Shown here: piece after piece, positions 51,369 to 60,655 of the stretch
How the letters are laid out: the number at the start of each line of letters is the position of its first letter
Numbering within the stretch: position 1 is the stretch's first letter
The notes under the pieces: model-generated
What the model was told of the DNA's origin: nothing
The model's input: only the letters and a program-made list of their open reading frames with translations
The model's database searches: none
Assembly: GCF_001306455.1 (NCBI RefSeq)
Contig: NZ_LGTQ01000005.1
Span: forward strand, 682,001 to 746,000
Direction of reading: 5' to 3'
Source: Jiulongibacter sediminis
Lineage (GTDB): Bacteria; Bacteroidota; Bacteroidia; Cytophagales; Spirosomataceae
Length of the DNA stretch: 64,000 bases
Translations under genes and position numbers: made by a program

Positions 51369-52661
51369 ATGAAAAAACTGAAGTACCTCTATCAGGAAAC
51401 CACCTCAAGTTTTTGGTTCATACCCTCTCTCATTGTTTTGATTGCAGTAGTGGTTGCTGTAAGTATGATTTACATAGACAATCATACCGAGATGAAAAAT
51501 TCGGGTGCTCTTTCCCTGATATTTACAGGCAGCCCAGACTCTGCACGAAGCGTTCTATCTACCATATCGGGAGCTATGATTGGAGTGGCCGGAACTGTAT
51601 TTTCAATTACGCTGGTTGCACTTACGCTTGCTTCTTCACAGTTTGGTCCCCGATTGCTGAGTAATTTTATGCATGTCAAAATCAACCAGGTGGTTCTGGG
51701 TACCTACATCGCTACCTATGTGTATACTCTTGTCATTTTAAATACCGTTCGATCCAATGATGTAGCTTCGTTTGTACCAAGGTACTCCATATTGATTGCC
51801 ATTTTGGCTGCAGTGGGCAATATAGGATTACTCATCGTTTTTATTCATCATGTTGCTGTCAGTATTCAGGCCGACAATGTAGTGGCCGATATTTCCAAAA
51901 ATCTTTCTAACACCATTGAAAATGTACTCAAGGATCAGCGAAAATATGACGATACAGCCTCTATTCAGGTAGAAGAAGAAATTAGGAAATATAGAAATTC
52001 AAAACCCTTGAAGGTCAAACAGACCGGTTACATTCATTTTATCGACTTTGATCAACTCATTAATAAAGCGAGCGAAAACAATAATTTTTACAAGGTTGAA
52101 AAGCGACCTGGCGATTATGTGGTAGAGAATCAGATTATTGGAAAATTTTATTCTCAGGAAACTGAGAGACAAGAACAGTTTAACAACTCGGTAATCATAG
52201 GAAAAAACCGACAAACAAGTCAGGATCTTGAATTCTCCATATTACAAATGGTGGAAATCGCAGTAAGAGCTCTTTCTCCCGGAATCAATGATCCATTTAC
52301 AGCCCTAACCTGTATTGATAATCTTACCAGTACCTTATCGCTTTTGACTGGATTTGAATTTCCATCTGAGAAAAAGACTGATGACCAGGGGACGCTACGT
52401 GTTTACGCAGATTCTCTGGATTTTGCCGGGGTGTTAAATGCTTCTTTCAATCAAATTCGTCAGAATGCCTCTGGTACGCCTTCTGTCCTTATCAGAATGT
52501 TGGAAGGATTAAAAACCATCAAAAGTTTTGCGAAAACAGACAGCCAAAGGGTTGAATTGAATAAACATGCTCTTATGGTTAAAAATCTGGCAGAGCAATC
52601 ATTCAATGAACTTAATGATTTGAAGGACCTATTAAATCGCTATCAAAAATTCATGACCTGA
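51369..52661 (+). CDS. DUF2254 membrane protein
   Basis: Protein of 430 residues with four membrane helices in the first 165 residues, then a soluble domain. Family signatures are SARSVLSTISGAMIGVAGTV, FSITLVALTLASSQFGPRLL and VEIAVRALSPGINDPFTAL. The role is not known. It starts 66 bases after mtaB and ends at a terminator. Confidence 0.87.
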   Translation: MKKLKYLYQETTSSFWFIPSLIVLIAVVVAVSMIYIDNHTEMKNSGALSLIFTGSPDSARSVLSTISGAMIGVAGTVFSITLVALTLASSQFGPRLLSNFMHVKINQVVLGTYIATYVYTLVILNTVRSNDVASFVPRYSILIAILAAVGNIGLLIVFIHHVAVSIQADNVVADISKNLSNTIENVLKDQRKYDDTASIQVEEEIRKYRNSKPLKVKQTGYIHFIDFDQLINKASENNNFYKVEKRPGDYVVENQIIGKFYSQETERQEQFNNSVIIGKNRQTSQDLEFSILQMVEIAVRALSPGINDPFTALTCIDNLTSTLSLLTGFEFPSEKKTDDQGTLRVYADSLDFAGVLNASFNQIRQNASGTPSVLIRMLEGLKTIKSFAKTDSQRVELNKHALMVKNLAEQSFNELNDLKDLLNRYQKFMT

Positions 52662-52695
52662 GTCATGTTGAACCGTGAGGACAGGAAACAGAAAA

Positions 52696-52727
52696 CCCGT
52701 CAATAGTGACGGGCTTCTTGCTTTTTT
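52696..52727 (+). terminator. Terminator of the DUF2254 gene
   Basis: CCCGTCA / TGACGGG with ATAG loop, then CTTCTTGCTTTTTT. Confidence 0.82.
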
Positions 52728-53072
52728 GAGTACAACAAAACCACAATTAATTGTGCTTTTGTCAAACACCTAACCTTTACCTAACAAAATTATCATTTGA
52801 CATTAAACAATAATTCAATATTTTATAATAAACTATCTCATAATTGTATCTTGTATAAATGTAATTCCAATTTGGGCTCAAAACCTAATATGAATCATCA
52901 TTATCTGATTTTACATTAAATTTTCTTCAAATCTTACCAGAATAAAGTTAAATATTTCAAAAGTTGTTAATTCTGTCTTTTTTACAATTTCCAGAATATA
53001 AGACTTATTAATTCATCAATATTGAAGTGTGAATATTTTATTTCTTTCTCGTTAAAGTAAAGTTTGAGAAAT
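52728..53072. other. AT-rich intergenic stretch with no recognised gene
   Basis: About 345 bases of strongly AT-rich sequence between two convergent terminators (52696-52727 and 53073-53101). No ORF of meaningful length, tRNA, or consensus TTTG/TAnnTTTG promoter pair was found. Any small RNA would need expression data. Confidence 0.6.
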
Positions 53073-53101
53073 AAAAAAGCCCCGACATCAGATGCCGGGG
53101 C
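53073..53101 (-). terminator. Terminator of the ferredoxin gene
   Basis: Minus strand GCCCCGGCAT / ATGTCGGGGC with CTG loop (one G-T), followed by six T. Confidence 0.88.
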
Positions 53102-53126
53102 CAAGAAGTTATTAATTTCTATTTTA

Positions 53127-53477
53127 TCAACCTTCTGCATGAAGCCAGGCTTTCTTGGCCAGCAAGGTTTCTTCATCTTCTACGTTGTCAGGATCAGGCA
53201 CACAGCAATCAACAGGGCAAACTGCAGCACATTGAGGTTCTTCATGAAATCCTGTACACTCTGTACATTTATCTGAGACGATATAATAAAATTCATCAGA
53301 AATAGGCTCCTGATCGTCTTTTGCGTCAATCACAGTACCATCACCAAAATCTACCTCTGTAAGAGCTGTTCCACCAGCCCAGGTCCACTCCACACCGCCT
53401 TCATATATCGCCGTATTCGGGCATTCAGGCTCGCAAGCTCCACAGTTGATACATTCGTCTGTTATAATAATTGCCAT
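53127..53477 (-). CDS. Ferredoxin with two [4Fe-4S] clusters
   Basis: Small acidic electron carrier of 116 residues. The first cluster motif is [11 protein letters not shown] (Cys9, 12, 15, 19). The second is [18 protein letters not shown], with the extended spacing of the Alvin-type 2[4Fe-4S] ferredoxins. It diverges from an acyl-CoA reductase gene. That pairing is common in Bacteroidota, though whether it feeds the reductase is inference. Confidence 0.92.
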   Translation of the reverse strand: MAIIITDECINCGACEPECPNTAIYEGGVEWTWAGGTALTEVDFGDGTVIDAKDDQEPISDEFYYIVSDKCTECTGFHEEPQCAAVCPVDCCVPDPDNVEDEETLLAKKAWLHAEG

Positions 53478-53513
53478 TAGTCTACTGGTCTTGTTGGTTA
53501 TTCAAAGAAAGAA

Positions 53514-53521
53514 CAAATATA
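53514..53521 (-). promoter_or_regulatory. Promoter -7 element of the ferredoxin gene
   Basis: Minus strand TATATTTG, 36 bases before the ATG. Confidence 0.5.
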
Positions 53522-53546
53522 AGACTGCAAAGTTTCAAAGGCTTAG

Positions 53547-53554
53547 TATTTTTG
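53547..53554 (+). promoter_or_regulatory. Promoter -7 element of the acyl-CoA reductase gene
   Basis: TATTTTTG, 37 bases before the ATG at 53592; divergent with the ferredoxin promoter. Confidence 0.5.
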
Positions 53555-53591
53555 GGCGGATGAATAAAAAACTAAAAGAGACATTCAAAAA

Positions 53592-54590
53592 ATGACATTA
53601 AAGAGCAGAATAGTTCAATTTTCAACACTTGGAGATTTCTTAACAAATCCTGAAAATGAGACTGAGTTGAAAGATTGGGCCGCCCGTGCAAAAAACGAAA
53701 ACGGCTGGTTTACTGAGGATAATGTTCTGCTCTCATTAAAAGAAATAGGTCAGAAGTTTCTATCAAAAGAAGCTCTGGAAAGCTTCACCACGAATGTTTC
53801 TCTTTCCACAGAGCCAAAACGAGTAGGTATTGTTGCCGCGGGTAATATTCCGTTGGTTGGTTTTCATGACATGCTTTGTGTGCTTCTTAGCGGGCACAAA
53901 GCACTGTTGAAATTAAGCAGTAATGACACTCAGCTGATGCTGAGAATAATCCAAAAAATGCAGGAGTTGGCTCCTGAGTTTAAAGAGCAGCTTGAGGTAG
54001 TGGATCGTATAAAAGATGCCGACGCCTACATCGCCACAGGTAGTGATAATTCTTCGCGTTATTTTGAGCATTACTTTGGAAAGAAACCAAGCATTATCCG
54101 CAAGAATAGAAGCTCAGTAGCTGTTTTGACTGGTAATGAGTCTACTACGGATTTAAGAAACCTGGGTAATGACATCTTCCGTTACTTTGGCCTCGGCTGT
54201 CGCAATGTCTCCAAAATCTTTGTTCCGAAAGACTATAAATTCGATACGCTTTATGAGTCTATTGAATATTGGAACACCATCCAGCTTCATCATAAGTACA
54301 ATAATAATTACGATTATAATAAGTCCATTTACCTTGTAAATGGTGACAAGCATTTTGACAACGGTTTTCTGCTCTTAAAAGAAGACGAAAGGTTGGTGAG
54401 CCCCTTATCCGTGGTTTTCTACGAGTATTATGATAATGAGGCTGATCTTAATCTTAAACTTCAATCTTACGAAGGCAAATTGCAATGCATTGTTGGGGAG
54501 TCGTATATCCCTTTTGGTGAAAGTCAGTCGCCAAACCTCAATGACTTCGCCGATGGCGTCAACACCATGGATTTTTTGATGAGCTTGTAA
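53592..54590 (+). CDS. LuxC-type acyl-CoA reductase
   Basis: NADPH-dependent acyl-CoA reductase of 332 residues with the aldehyde-dehydrogenase-like fold. PKRVGIVAAGNIPLVGFHDM binds the cofactor, and the probable catalytic nucleophile is Cys203 (YFGLGCRNVSKIF). There are no luxAB genes. In this lineage it more likely makes fatty aldehyde or serves lipid metabolism. Confidence 0.83.
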   Translation: MTLKSRIVQFSTLGDFLTNPENETELKDWAARAKNENGWFTEDNVLLSLKEIGQKFLSKEALESFTTNVSLSTEPKRVGIVAAGNIPLVGFHDMLCVLLSGHKALLKLSSNDTQLMLRIIQKMQELAPEFKEQLEVVDRIKDADAYIATGSDNSSRYFEHYFGKKPSIIRKNRSSVAVLTGNESTTDLRNLGNDIFRYFGLGCRNVSKIFVPKDYKFDTLYESIEYWNTIQLHHKYNNNYDYNKSIYLVNGDKHFDNGFLLLKEDERLVSPLSVVFYEYYDNEADLNLKLQSYEGKLQCIVGESYIPFGESQSPNLNDFADGVNTMDFLMSL

Positions 54591-54682
54591 AGAACCAGTC
54601 TCCCAGAGAAAGGGCTTTCTTTCCGTTTTTTGAGTAAATTGATTGACAGATTTCATTTCAATACTCAAAACATCGGTCAATC

Positions 54683-55135
54683 ATGAAAACTCTTTTCAAA
54701 CTTTTTCTGCTATGCTGTTTGTTAGCCACCTCTCAATTCACTCAGGCTCAGAACAATCCCGATAAAATCGTCGAAGCATTTTTTGATAATTATGTGAATG
54801 CCGGAGCTTCTGAGGCTTTAGATCAACTATACGCCTCCAACAAGTGGATGTCGCGAGCAACGGATGCCATAAATAGCTTAAAGAGCAAGCTTGAAGGTCT
54901 GAATGAAGATTTTGTGGGTCCTTTTTATGGTTATGAACTCATCGTTGAGAAAAAACTTTCCCAAAGCTTTATTCTAAGGAGTTATTTAGTCAAATATGAT
55001 CGCCAACCCATTCGCTTCACTTTTCAATTTTATAAACCCGACAATAAATGGGTGGTGCACAGTTTTCAATATGATGGCAATGTAGGTGACGAAATTGAAG
55101 AGGCTGCTAAACTGTACTATCTAGACCTTGATTGA
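54683..55135 (+). CDS. Secreted small protein, unknown
   Basis: Protein of 150 residues with a signal peptide (LFKLFLLCCLLATSQFTQAQ). The rest looks like a single small alpha+beta (NTF2-like) domain: VEAFFDNYVNAGASEALDQL, then ESYLVKYDRQPIRFTFQFY-type strands. No catalytic motif is visible. A 7-base inverted repeat (GATTGAC 54641-54647 and GTCAATC 54676-54682) abuts the ATG and could be an operator. Confidence 0.62.
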   Translation: MKTLFKLFLLCCLLATSQFTQAQNNPDKIVEAFFDNYVNAGASEALDQLYASNKWMSRATDAINSLKSKLEGLNEDFVGPFYGYELIVEKKLSQSFILRSYLVKYDRQPIRFTFQFYKPDNKWVVHSFQYDGNVGDEIEEAAKLYYLDLD

Positions 55136-55174
55136 GCCCTAATCGCCATTTAGACATCCCATACTCAAAAAGAA

Positions 55175-55199
55175 AAAGGCCCTGACGATCAGGGCCTTT
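55175..55199. terminator. Bidirectional terminator
   Basis: Perfect 11-bp stem AAAGGCCCTGA / TCAGGGCCTTT with CGA loop, between two convergent genes, T-rich on both sides. Confidence 0.85.
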
Positions 55200-55203
55200 C
55201 CTT

Positions 55204-56526
55204 TTATACTGCTTTATATTTTCCCGGTACAGGAATATCATAAAACCCATTTTCATCCGGCAGGGATTGGGGTAAAGTATCCCATGTGTATGCTGAAGGA
55301 GCATACGAGATATCAGAAGCCAGAGCCTCTTCCATGGTAACCCGCTGGCCTGAGTAGGAGGCCATCCGGCCTAAAAGTGCTGTCATGGTACTCATGGCTC
55401 CATTATATGCATCGTTTACCGCAACATCATTTACAATACAATCAAACAAATGATCATGCTCTACCTGATAAGGGTTTTTATCATCGCGGTCCCGATGTCG
55501 CCAGATTGAATTTCCTTTGAGGTCAAAGATTTTGCCTTCTGTCGCTTTGCCCTTTGTACCCACCAAATGTTCCGAAACATTGGCGACTGTACCCGGTTGA
55601 TGACGGCATTGGCTATTGAGAATCATGCCATCAGCATATTCAAACTCCACGACATGATGATCGAAAATTTCTCCATACTGCTTGCCGGTACGTACTTCCC
55701 GACCTCCAATACCTATGGCTTCCGTTGGATAACCTCCCTTAAACCAGTTAACCACATCAATATTATGAATGTGTTGTTCCATAATGTGATCACCACAAAG
55801 CCAGACGAAATAATACCAGTTTCGCATCTGATATTCCATTTCTGTCATTTCAGGCTTTCTTTCTTTCACCCAAACGCCATCGTTATTCCAGTAACAACGG
55901 GCTGAAACGATATCGCCGATGGCTCCTTCCTCTACCACTCTCCTGTAAGTTTCCAAATATGATTTCTGGTAATGACGCTGAAGACCGACAACTACTTTGA
56001 GATTCTTCTTTTTTGATTCCTCTGCCGCATCAAGAACTCTTCTAATCCCTGGGGCATCTACAGCTACCGGTTTTTCCATGAAGACATGCTTATTCTGACG
56101 AATAGCTTCTTCAAAATGAATTGGTCTGAAACCAGGAGGGGTAGTTAAAATCACGACATCGGCGAGTGCAATTGCCTGCTTATAGGCCTCAAAGCCCACA
56201 AACTTTTGATCTTCTGGCACCTGAACCCGTTCAGCTACCTTGCCTTCTTTGGCTCTGCCAGTGGTAAGATTTTCATAACAGCTATCCAGGCGATCTCTGA
56301 AAGCATCAGCCATAGCAACGAGTCTGACATTTTCTTTTACCGAGAGAGCCTGAAAGGCAGCACCTGTACCACGACCGCCACAACCGATTAAGGCCACTTT
56401 GACTTCATCAGCACTTTGGCTGTAAAAGGCCGAGCTGGTCAATGGATTGGTTAGTAAAACTGAGGTTCCGGCAATGGCGGAGGCATTTTTGAGAAAGGAT
56501 CTTCTATCCAGGTCTTTCATTTTCAA
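55204..56526 (-). CDS. Exported Gfo/Idh/MocA oxidoreductase (Tat signal)
   Basis: Oxidoreductase of 440 residues. The N-terminus has a twin-arginine motif (DRRSFLKNASAIAGTS), so it is folded with its NAD(P) cofactor before export. The Rossmann motif is ALIGCGGRGTGAAF, with catalytic FMEKPVAVD. The C-terminal half has CGDHIMEQHIHNIDVVNWF, typical of the secreted subfamily linked to glycan oxidation and 3-keto sugar chemistry. ThuA and CE15 genes lie just beyond. Confidence 0.88.
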   Translation of the reverse strand: MKMKDLDRRSFLKNASAIAGTSVLLTNPLTSSAFYSQSADEVKVALIGCGGRGTGAAFQALSVKENVRLVAMADAFRDRLDSCYENLTTGRAKEGKVAERVQVPEDQKFVGFEAYKQAIALADVVILTTPPGFRPIHFEEAIRQNKHVFMEKPVAVDAPGIRRVLDAAEESKKKNLKVVVGLQRHYQKSYLETYRRVVEEGAIGDIVSARCYWNNDGVWVKERKPEMTEMEYQMRNWYYFVWLCGDHIMEQHIHNIDVVNWFKGGYPTEAIGIGGREVRTGKQYGEIFDHHVVEFEYADGMILNSQCRHQPGTVANVSEHLVGTKGKATEGKIFDLKGNSIWRHRDRDDKNPYQVEHDHLFDCIVNDVAVNDAYNGAMSTMTALLGRMASYSGQRVTMEEALASDISYAPSAYTWDTLPQSLPDENGFYDIPVPGKYKAV

Positions 56527-56776
56527 TGAGGGTTGTTTTTCATAAAGCTAAAACTCATTTCAGGAAGATCAAAGGAGGTTCTTTTAAAAGACCTATTTTG
56601 GCGATGAACCCGAAATAAAAAGATGTAAGATTTAAGACGCAAGACAAAAGTCCTTTTCAGTGGTTATATAATTCCCCAATCAACCAACAATTGTGAATGA
56701 ATTAGCAGAGCTAACTCAATCTTTACTATTTAGGGTTTTTCTTAACTTTAATGGATAAACTAAACTCTATCAAGCC

Positions 56777-56947
56777 TTGAATAAAAACACCCGTCTCTTT
56801 CTCACCGTAATCGGAATACTTAGTATTGTAGCCGGAGTATACAGTTACTTCGTCAAAGGAAGCTCGGAAACCGGCTTTTCAGGCATTTTCATTGGTATAG
56901 CCCTCATTGGAACTGTTTATATCAACTTCAAAAGACTTGACAAATAA
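56777..56947 (+). CDS. 56-residue two-helix membrane protein
   Basis: A short ORF with TTG start at 56777 and TAA at 56945-56947. The translation has two membrane helices (RLFLTVIGILSIVAGVYSYF and GFSGIFIGIALIGTVYINF) joined by KGSSETG and ends KRLDK. The clean hydrophobic pattern suggests a real gene, but there is no ATG and only a weak promoter-like TAACTTTA (56743-56750). A stop lies seven codons upstream in frame. It precedes the ThuA gene by 84 bases. Confidence 0.5.
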   Translation: MNKNTRLFLTVIGILSIVAGVYSYFVKGSSETGFSGIFIGIALIGTVYINFKRLDK

Positions 56948-57031
56948 GTCTGGAGGAAAGGTAAATTCAGAAGTTTGGCAACTGAATTTCTGCTGATTAT
57001 CTTTAAGTCTTATTCAAACCAAACCTTATAC

Positions 57032-58084
57032 ATGCAAAAGCCCTTTACCCTAAAAGGAATCACGATGCTAGTCATCGCTCTGATTTCCTTTTCTCTTATT
57101 TCTTGCTCCGGTACTGAAGAAGAGGCCGAAGAAACGACAATCAAAGCACTTATTATTGATGGACAAAGCAATCATGGTATTTGGCCTAAAACCACTGCTA
57201 TGATGAAAGATTACCTGGAGAACACAGGACTTTTCACAGTGGATGTTGCTCGGACAAAATACCTTTGGCTTGGCCCACATAGTCAAATGGACAGTACCCA
57301 ACTGATGGAAAATTATCTTCTATACACATTGGACGATAAAGAGTATTTCCCTCTGTCAAAACCTCAGATGGATTCAACCTTCAGTCCTGATTTTTCGCAA
57401 TACGATCTTGTCATTTCCAATTTTGGATGGTTAGCGGCTGAATTGCCAGAGCAAACAAAACGCAATCTTGAAGAATTTGTAGCCAATGGAGGTGGATTCA
57501 TCGTGACTCACGCTGCTAATAATAGCTGGGAGAAGTGGGAAGAGTTCAATAAAATGATTGGCCTTGGAGGCTGGGGAGGTAGAAATGAAGAAAGCGGACC
57601 CTATGTTTATTATAATCAGGCCAATGAATTGGTAACAGACACCACAGCAGGTTCTGGAGGTAGCCACGGCCCTCAGCAAGAAGGTATAGTGATTATCAGA
57701 GAACCTGAGCATCCAATTGTGAAAGGCATGCCATCACAGTGGAAGCATACTATGGATGAAATCTACGACCGTCTTCGTGGACCTGCAGAAAACATGACCG
57801 TGTTAGCCACCTCATTCTCAGGTGCTGTAGAGAACAGTCCGCCGTGGAGCCCTGAAGTACCAGGTACTGATCGTCATGAACCTATGTTTATGGCAATTGA
57901 TTATCAAAAAGGAAGAGTTTTGAATATTTCTTACGGGCATTCTGATCTTTCCTGGGAATGTATAGGCTTAAAAACGATTTTGGAACGTGGAGCCGAGTGG
58001 GTAGCTACAGGGGAGGTTACGCAGCCTTTGCCGGAAAATTTTCCTACGGAAAACGAAGTCAGTAAGATTGACTGGTCAAAATAA
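57032..58084 (+). CDS. ThuA-domain lipoprotein
   Basis: Protein of about 350 residues from the ATG at 57032; the upstream in-frame ATG at 56975 would bury the lipoprotein signal. A lipobox (ISFSLISCSG) anchors it. The ThuA/glutamine-amidotransferase-like fold shows in KALIIDGQSNHGIWP, FSQYDLVISNFGWLAAELPE, FVANGGGFIVTHAANNS, and GMPSQWKHTMDEIYDRLRG. ThuA is linked to sugar oxidation with Gfo/Idh/MocA enzymes. It is 24 bases upstream of the CE15 gene, in one transcript. Confidence 0.83.
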   Translation: MQKPFTLKGITMLVIALISFSLISCSGTEEEAEETTIKALIIDGQSNHGIWPKTTAMMKDYLENTGLFTVDVARTKYLWLGPHSQMDSTQLMENYLLYTLDDKEYFPLSKPQMDSTFSPDFSQYDLVISNFGWLAAELPEQTKRNLEEFVANGGGFIVTHAANNSWEKWEEFNKMIGLGGWGGRNEESGPYVYYNQANELVTDTTAGSGGSHGPQQEGIVIIREPEHPIVKGMPSQWKHTMDEIYDRLRGPAENMTVLATSFSGAVENSPPWSPEVPGTDRHEPMFMAIDYQKGRVLNISYGHSDLSWECIGLKTILERGAEWVATGEVTQPLPENFPTENEVSKIDWSK

Positions 58085-58108
58085 GGGGTTGTAAAAAAGG
58101 TATTTCCC

Positions 58109-59377
58109 ATGAAATCATTCTTATCTATTCTTTTCACCATACTCATTATGAAAGCCGGTGCCCAATCTAAAGTGAACTACGATGAATCCAAAGTAGAACC
58201 CTATACCCTACCCGAGCTACTTCGGTCTGCCGGCGGACAGGAGATCAAAACTGTTAAAGAATGGGAAAGCATAAGAAGAACTGAAATTGTCAGGCTTTTT
58301 GAAGAAGAAGTTTATGGGAAAATTCCTGCCGAAGCTCAGCTGAAGCCCACTATTGAAATATTGGAAAAGGAAGGAGAGGCATTTCACGGCAAAGCCGTGC
58401 GTCAACAAATCGCCCTTGATTTTGAAAGAAATGGACAAAGCCTAAGGGTTCATTTGTTGGTTTATCTTCCTGCCGGACAAGATAACCCTCCGGTCTTTGT
58501 TGGTTATAACTTTTACGGAAACGCCTCCATTACAGAGGATGAAAATATACTTTTGAGCCCTTCATGGGTGCCCAATAAAAAAGAATTTGGGATTACCGAA
58601 AACCAAATAACAGATGGTGCAAGAGGTCAAAGGGCACATCGTTGGCCCGTTGAGAAAATTATTGACGCAGGATTTGGACTAGCCGCCATTTATTATGGAG
58701 ATGTAGACCCTGATCGGGACGACTTCTCCGATGGAATACATCCACTATTTTATGAAGAAGGTCAAACCAAACCCGGCCCAAGCGAATGGGGTGCTATCTC
58801 TGCCTGGGCATGGGGAGCATCCAGAGCTTTGGATTATCTCAAAAGTGAACCGGCAACTGCCAATTCTAAGTACATTCTCTTCGGACATTCACGCCTGGGA
58901 AAAACGTCACTTTGGGGCGGAGCACTTGACAAACGCTGGGATCTCGTCATTGCCAATAATTCAGGATGTGGTGGTGTAGCCATCTCCAGACGTAAAATCG
59001 GGGAAACGGTGGAAGCCATAAATACCTCTTTCCCGCACTGGTTTGCTGATCGTTTTAAAAAGTATAATGATCAGGAAAACAAAATGCCCGTTGATCAGCA
59101 TATGTTGGTGGCACTGATTGCACCCAGACCGGTTTACATTTCAAGTGCTGTTGAAGATCGGTGGGCTGATCCCGTAGGTGAATATCTTGGTGCCTATTAT
59201 GCCAGCCCTGCCTATCAGCTATATGGACTTGAAACCCCAGCATCTGATCAACAGCCATCTGTTTCTAAACCTATCCATACTTCTATTGGGTATCATTTGA
59301 GACCCGGAGGGCATGATGTTACCGACTATGACTGGGAGCAGTTCATTGCTTTTAGCAGGAAGCACTTAAAACCTTAA
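58109..59377 (+). CDS. Glucuronoyl esterase-like hydrolase (CE15)
   Basis: Secreted alpha/beta hydrolase of 422 residues. CE15 enzymes cut the ester between lignin and the glucuronic acid of xylan. A signal peptide (FLSILFTILIMKAGAQ) is followed by the catalytic Ser261 (FGHSRLGKTSLWGG) and His402 (RPGGHDVTDYDW). GVAISRRKIGETVEAINTSF is the family's substrate loop. A GH10 xylanase lies 4 kb away, so glucuronoxylan use is plausible. Confidence 0.85.
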   Translation: MKSFLSILFTILIMKAGAQSKVNYDESKVEPYTLPELLRSAGGQEIKTVKEWESIRRTEIVRLFEEEVYGKIPAEAQLKPTIEILEKEGEAFHGKAVRQQIALDFERNGQSLRVHLLVYLPAGQDNPPVFVGYNFYGNASITEDENILLSPSWVPNKKEFGITENQITDGARGQRAHRWPVEKIIDAGFGLAAIYYGDVDPDRDDFSDGIHPLFYEEGQTKPGPSEWGAISAWAWGASRALDYLKSEPATANSKYILFGHSRLGKTSLWGGALDKRWDLVIANNSGCGGVAISRRKIGETVEAINTSFPHWFADRFKKYNDQENKMPVDQHMLVALIAPRPVYISSAVEDRWADPVGEYLGAYYASPAYQLYGLETPASDQQPSVSKPIHTSIGYHLRPGGHDVTDYDWEQFIAFSRKHLKP

Positions 59378-59435
59378 TCCATTTTAATCCACTTTCTCGT
59401 CTAAAAAATAATTCTTTCCATTTTATTGTGCAGCT

Positions 59436-59465
59436 ATCTGACTGCATATATATTTACAGTCAGAT
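59436..59465 (+). promoter_or_regulatory. Operator of the ArsR-family operon
   Basis: Perfect 9-bp inverted repeat ATCTGACTG (59436-59444) and CAGTCAGAT (59457-59465) around a 12-base AT-rich spacer. It ends 9 bases before the regulator ATG and overlaps a TATATTTA core. Confidence 0.75.
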
Positions 59466-59474
59466 GATTGCATT

Positions 59475-59804
59475 ATGGAAGTAAGGAGAGATGTTTTTCA
59501 AGCGATAGCAGACCCCACACGAAGGGCTATTCTTGCCATGGTAGCTGTTAAAGCAATGACGCCGGGAGCTATCGCTTTGGAATTCGATTCTTCACGACAA
59601 ACAATATCCAAACATATACAAGTGCTGAGTGAATGTGATCTTCTGAGAAAAGAGGTTATCGGCAGAGAGATCGTCTACCACCTTGAGGGGCAAAAATTAA
59701 AGGAAATAGCTGACTTTATTGAGCCATTCAGAGGAATGTGGGATAAACGCTTTGACAAACTTGAATCACTTATGAAATCTCTTCAACAAAATAAACAAGC
59801 TTGA
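59475..59804 (+). CDS. ArsR-family winged-helix regulator
   Basis: DNA-binding repressor of 109 residues. It has the N-terminal FQAIADPTRRAILAMVAVKA and the recognition region FDSSRQTISKHIQVLSECDL. No metal-binding Cys pair is visible, so it belongs to the metal-free group often paired with SRPBCC genes. A perfect inverted repeat sits right before it, so autorepression is expected. It overlaps the next gene by 4 bases. Confidence 0.9.
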   Translation: MEVRRDVFQAIADPTRRAILAMVAVKAMTPGAIALEFDSSRQTISKHIQVLSECDLLRKEVIGREIVYHLEGQKLKEIADFIEPFRGMWDKRFDKLESLMKSLQQNKQA

Positions 59805-60268
59805 TGCAAAGCCAGACGAAAGTAGTCGCCCCTGATGACCGTCAGGAAATAATAATTAACAGAGATTTTGAACTGCCTGTTGAATTGCTTTTCAAGGCCT
59901 ATGAACAAGCCTCCATTCTTGAACAATGGATGGGGACAAAAGTTCTTAAACTGGAAAACAAAAGGCATGGTGGCTGGGAGTTTGAAACCACCGATCCTCT
60001 CGGAAATAAACATATCTTTCATGGTACCATTCATGAGTTTGTAAAAGGAAACAGATTTGTCAGAACTTTTGAAATGGAAAACACTGATTTTCCGGCTCAA
60101 TTAGAATTTTTTGAATTTCAATCTGTAACTCCTCAAACCTCCAGGCTTGAAATGCGAATGATTTTCAGGTCAATTGAGGATAGGGACAGAATGCTTCAAT
60201 TGCCTTTTGCCAAAGGGATTAACATGGCACATAACACACTTGAGACAATAATGCTTAACAACATTTAA
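59801..60268 (+). CDS. SRPBCC (AHSA1-like) protein
   Basis: Cytosolic ligand-cavity protein of 155 residues: INRDFELPVELLFKAYEQAS, LEQWMGTKVLKLE, GGWEFETTDPLGNKHIFHG. Genes of this type are often transcribed with ArsR regulators, as here. The ligand is unknown. Confidence 0.85.
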   Translation: MMQSQTKVVAPDDRQEIIINRDFELPVELLFKAYEQASILEQWMGTKVLKLENKRHGGWEFETTDPLGNKHIFHGTIHEFVKGNRFVRTFEMENTDFPAQLEFFEFQSVTPQTSRLEMRMIFRSIEDRDRMLQLPFAKGINMAHNTLETIMLNNI

Positions 60269-60272
60269 ACTT

Positions 60273-60650
60273 ATGAACACAAACTCAAAAGCTTCGAAAA
60301 TTATCTATTGGGTAGCCACTGGTTGGCTGTCACTTGGCATGCTTTCTACCGGAATAGTTCAGCTTATTCAAATGGAGGAAGAAGTCAAAAATTTCGATAA
60401 TCTTGGCTACCCCCATTATTTGATGTCCATCATTGGAGTCTGGAAAATCCTTGGTGTAATCGCCATTTTAATGCCCGGGTTGGGACGCCTAAAAGAGTGG
60501 GCTTATGCCGGTTTCTTTTTCACGATGTCCGGAGCCGCAGTTTCTCACGTACTGGTAAAAGACCCTGCTATTTCACTTTTCGGGCCGTTTTTATTGCTTA
60601 TTCTTACCATGCTTTCCTGGTATTTCAGACCAGACAACCGTAAACTTTAA
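60273..60650 (+). CDS. DoxX-like membrane protein
   Basis: Protein of 125 residues with four membrane helices. The DoxX pattern GWLSLGMLSTGIVQLIQM, VWKILGVIAILMPGLGRLKE and GAAVSHVLVKDP is clear. Its role in the operon is unknown. It is 4 bases after the SRPBCC gene. Confidence 0.83.
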   Translation: MNTNSKASKIIYWVATGWLSLGMLSTGIVQLIQMEEEVKNFDNLGYPHYLMSIIGVWKILGVIAILMPGLGRLKEWAYAGFFFTMSGAAVSHVLVKDPAISLFGPFLLLILTMLSWYFRPDNRKL

Positions 60651-60655
60651 AGACA

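Noticed and set aside
52982-53176. 64-codon leftward ORF past the ferredoxin gene
   Set aside because: It overlaps the ferredoxin stop and its terminator and has low-complexity AT-rich codons.
59475-59804. Arsenic-responsive regulator
   Set aside because: No Cys pair for arsenite binding and no ars genes; it belongs to the metal-free ArsR group linked with SRPBCC genes.
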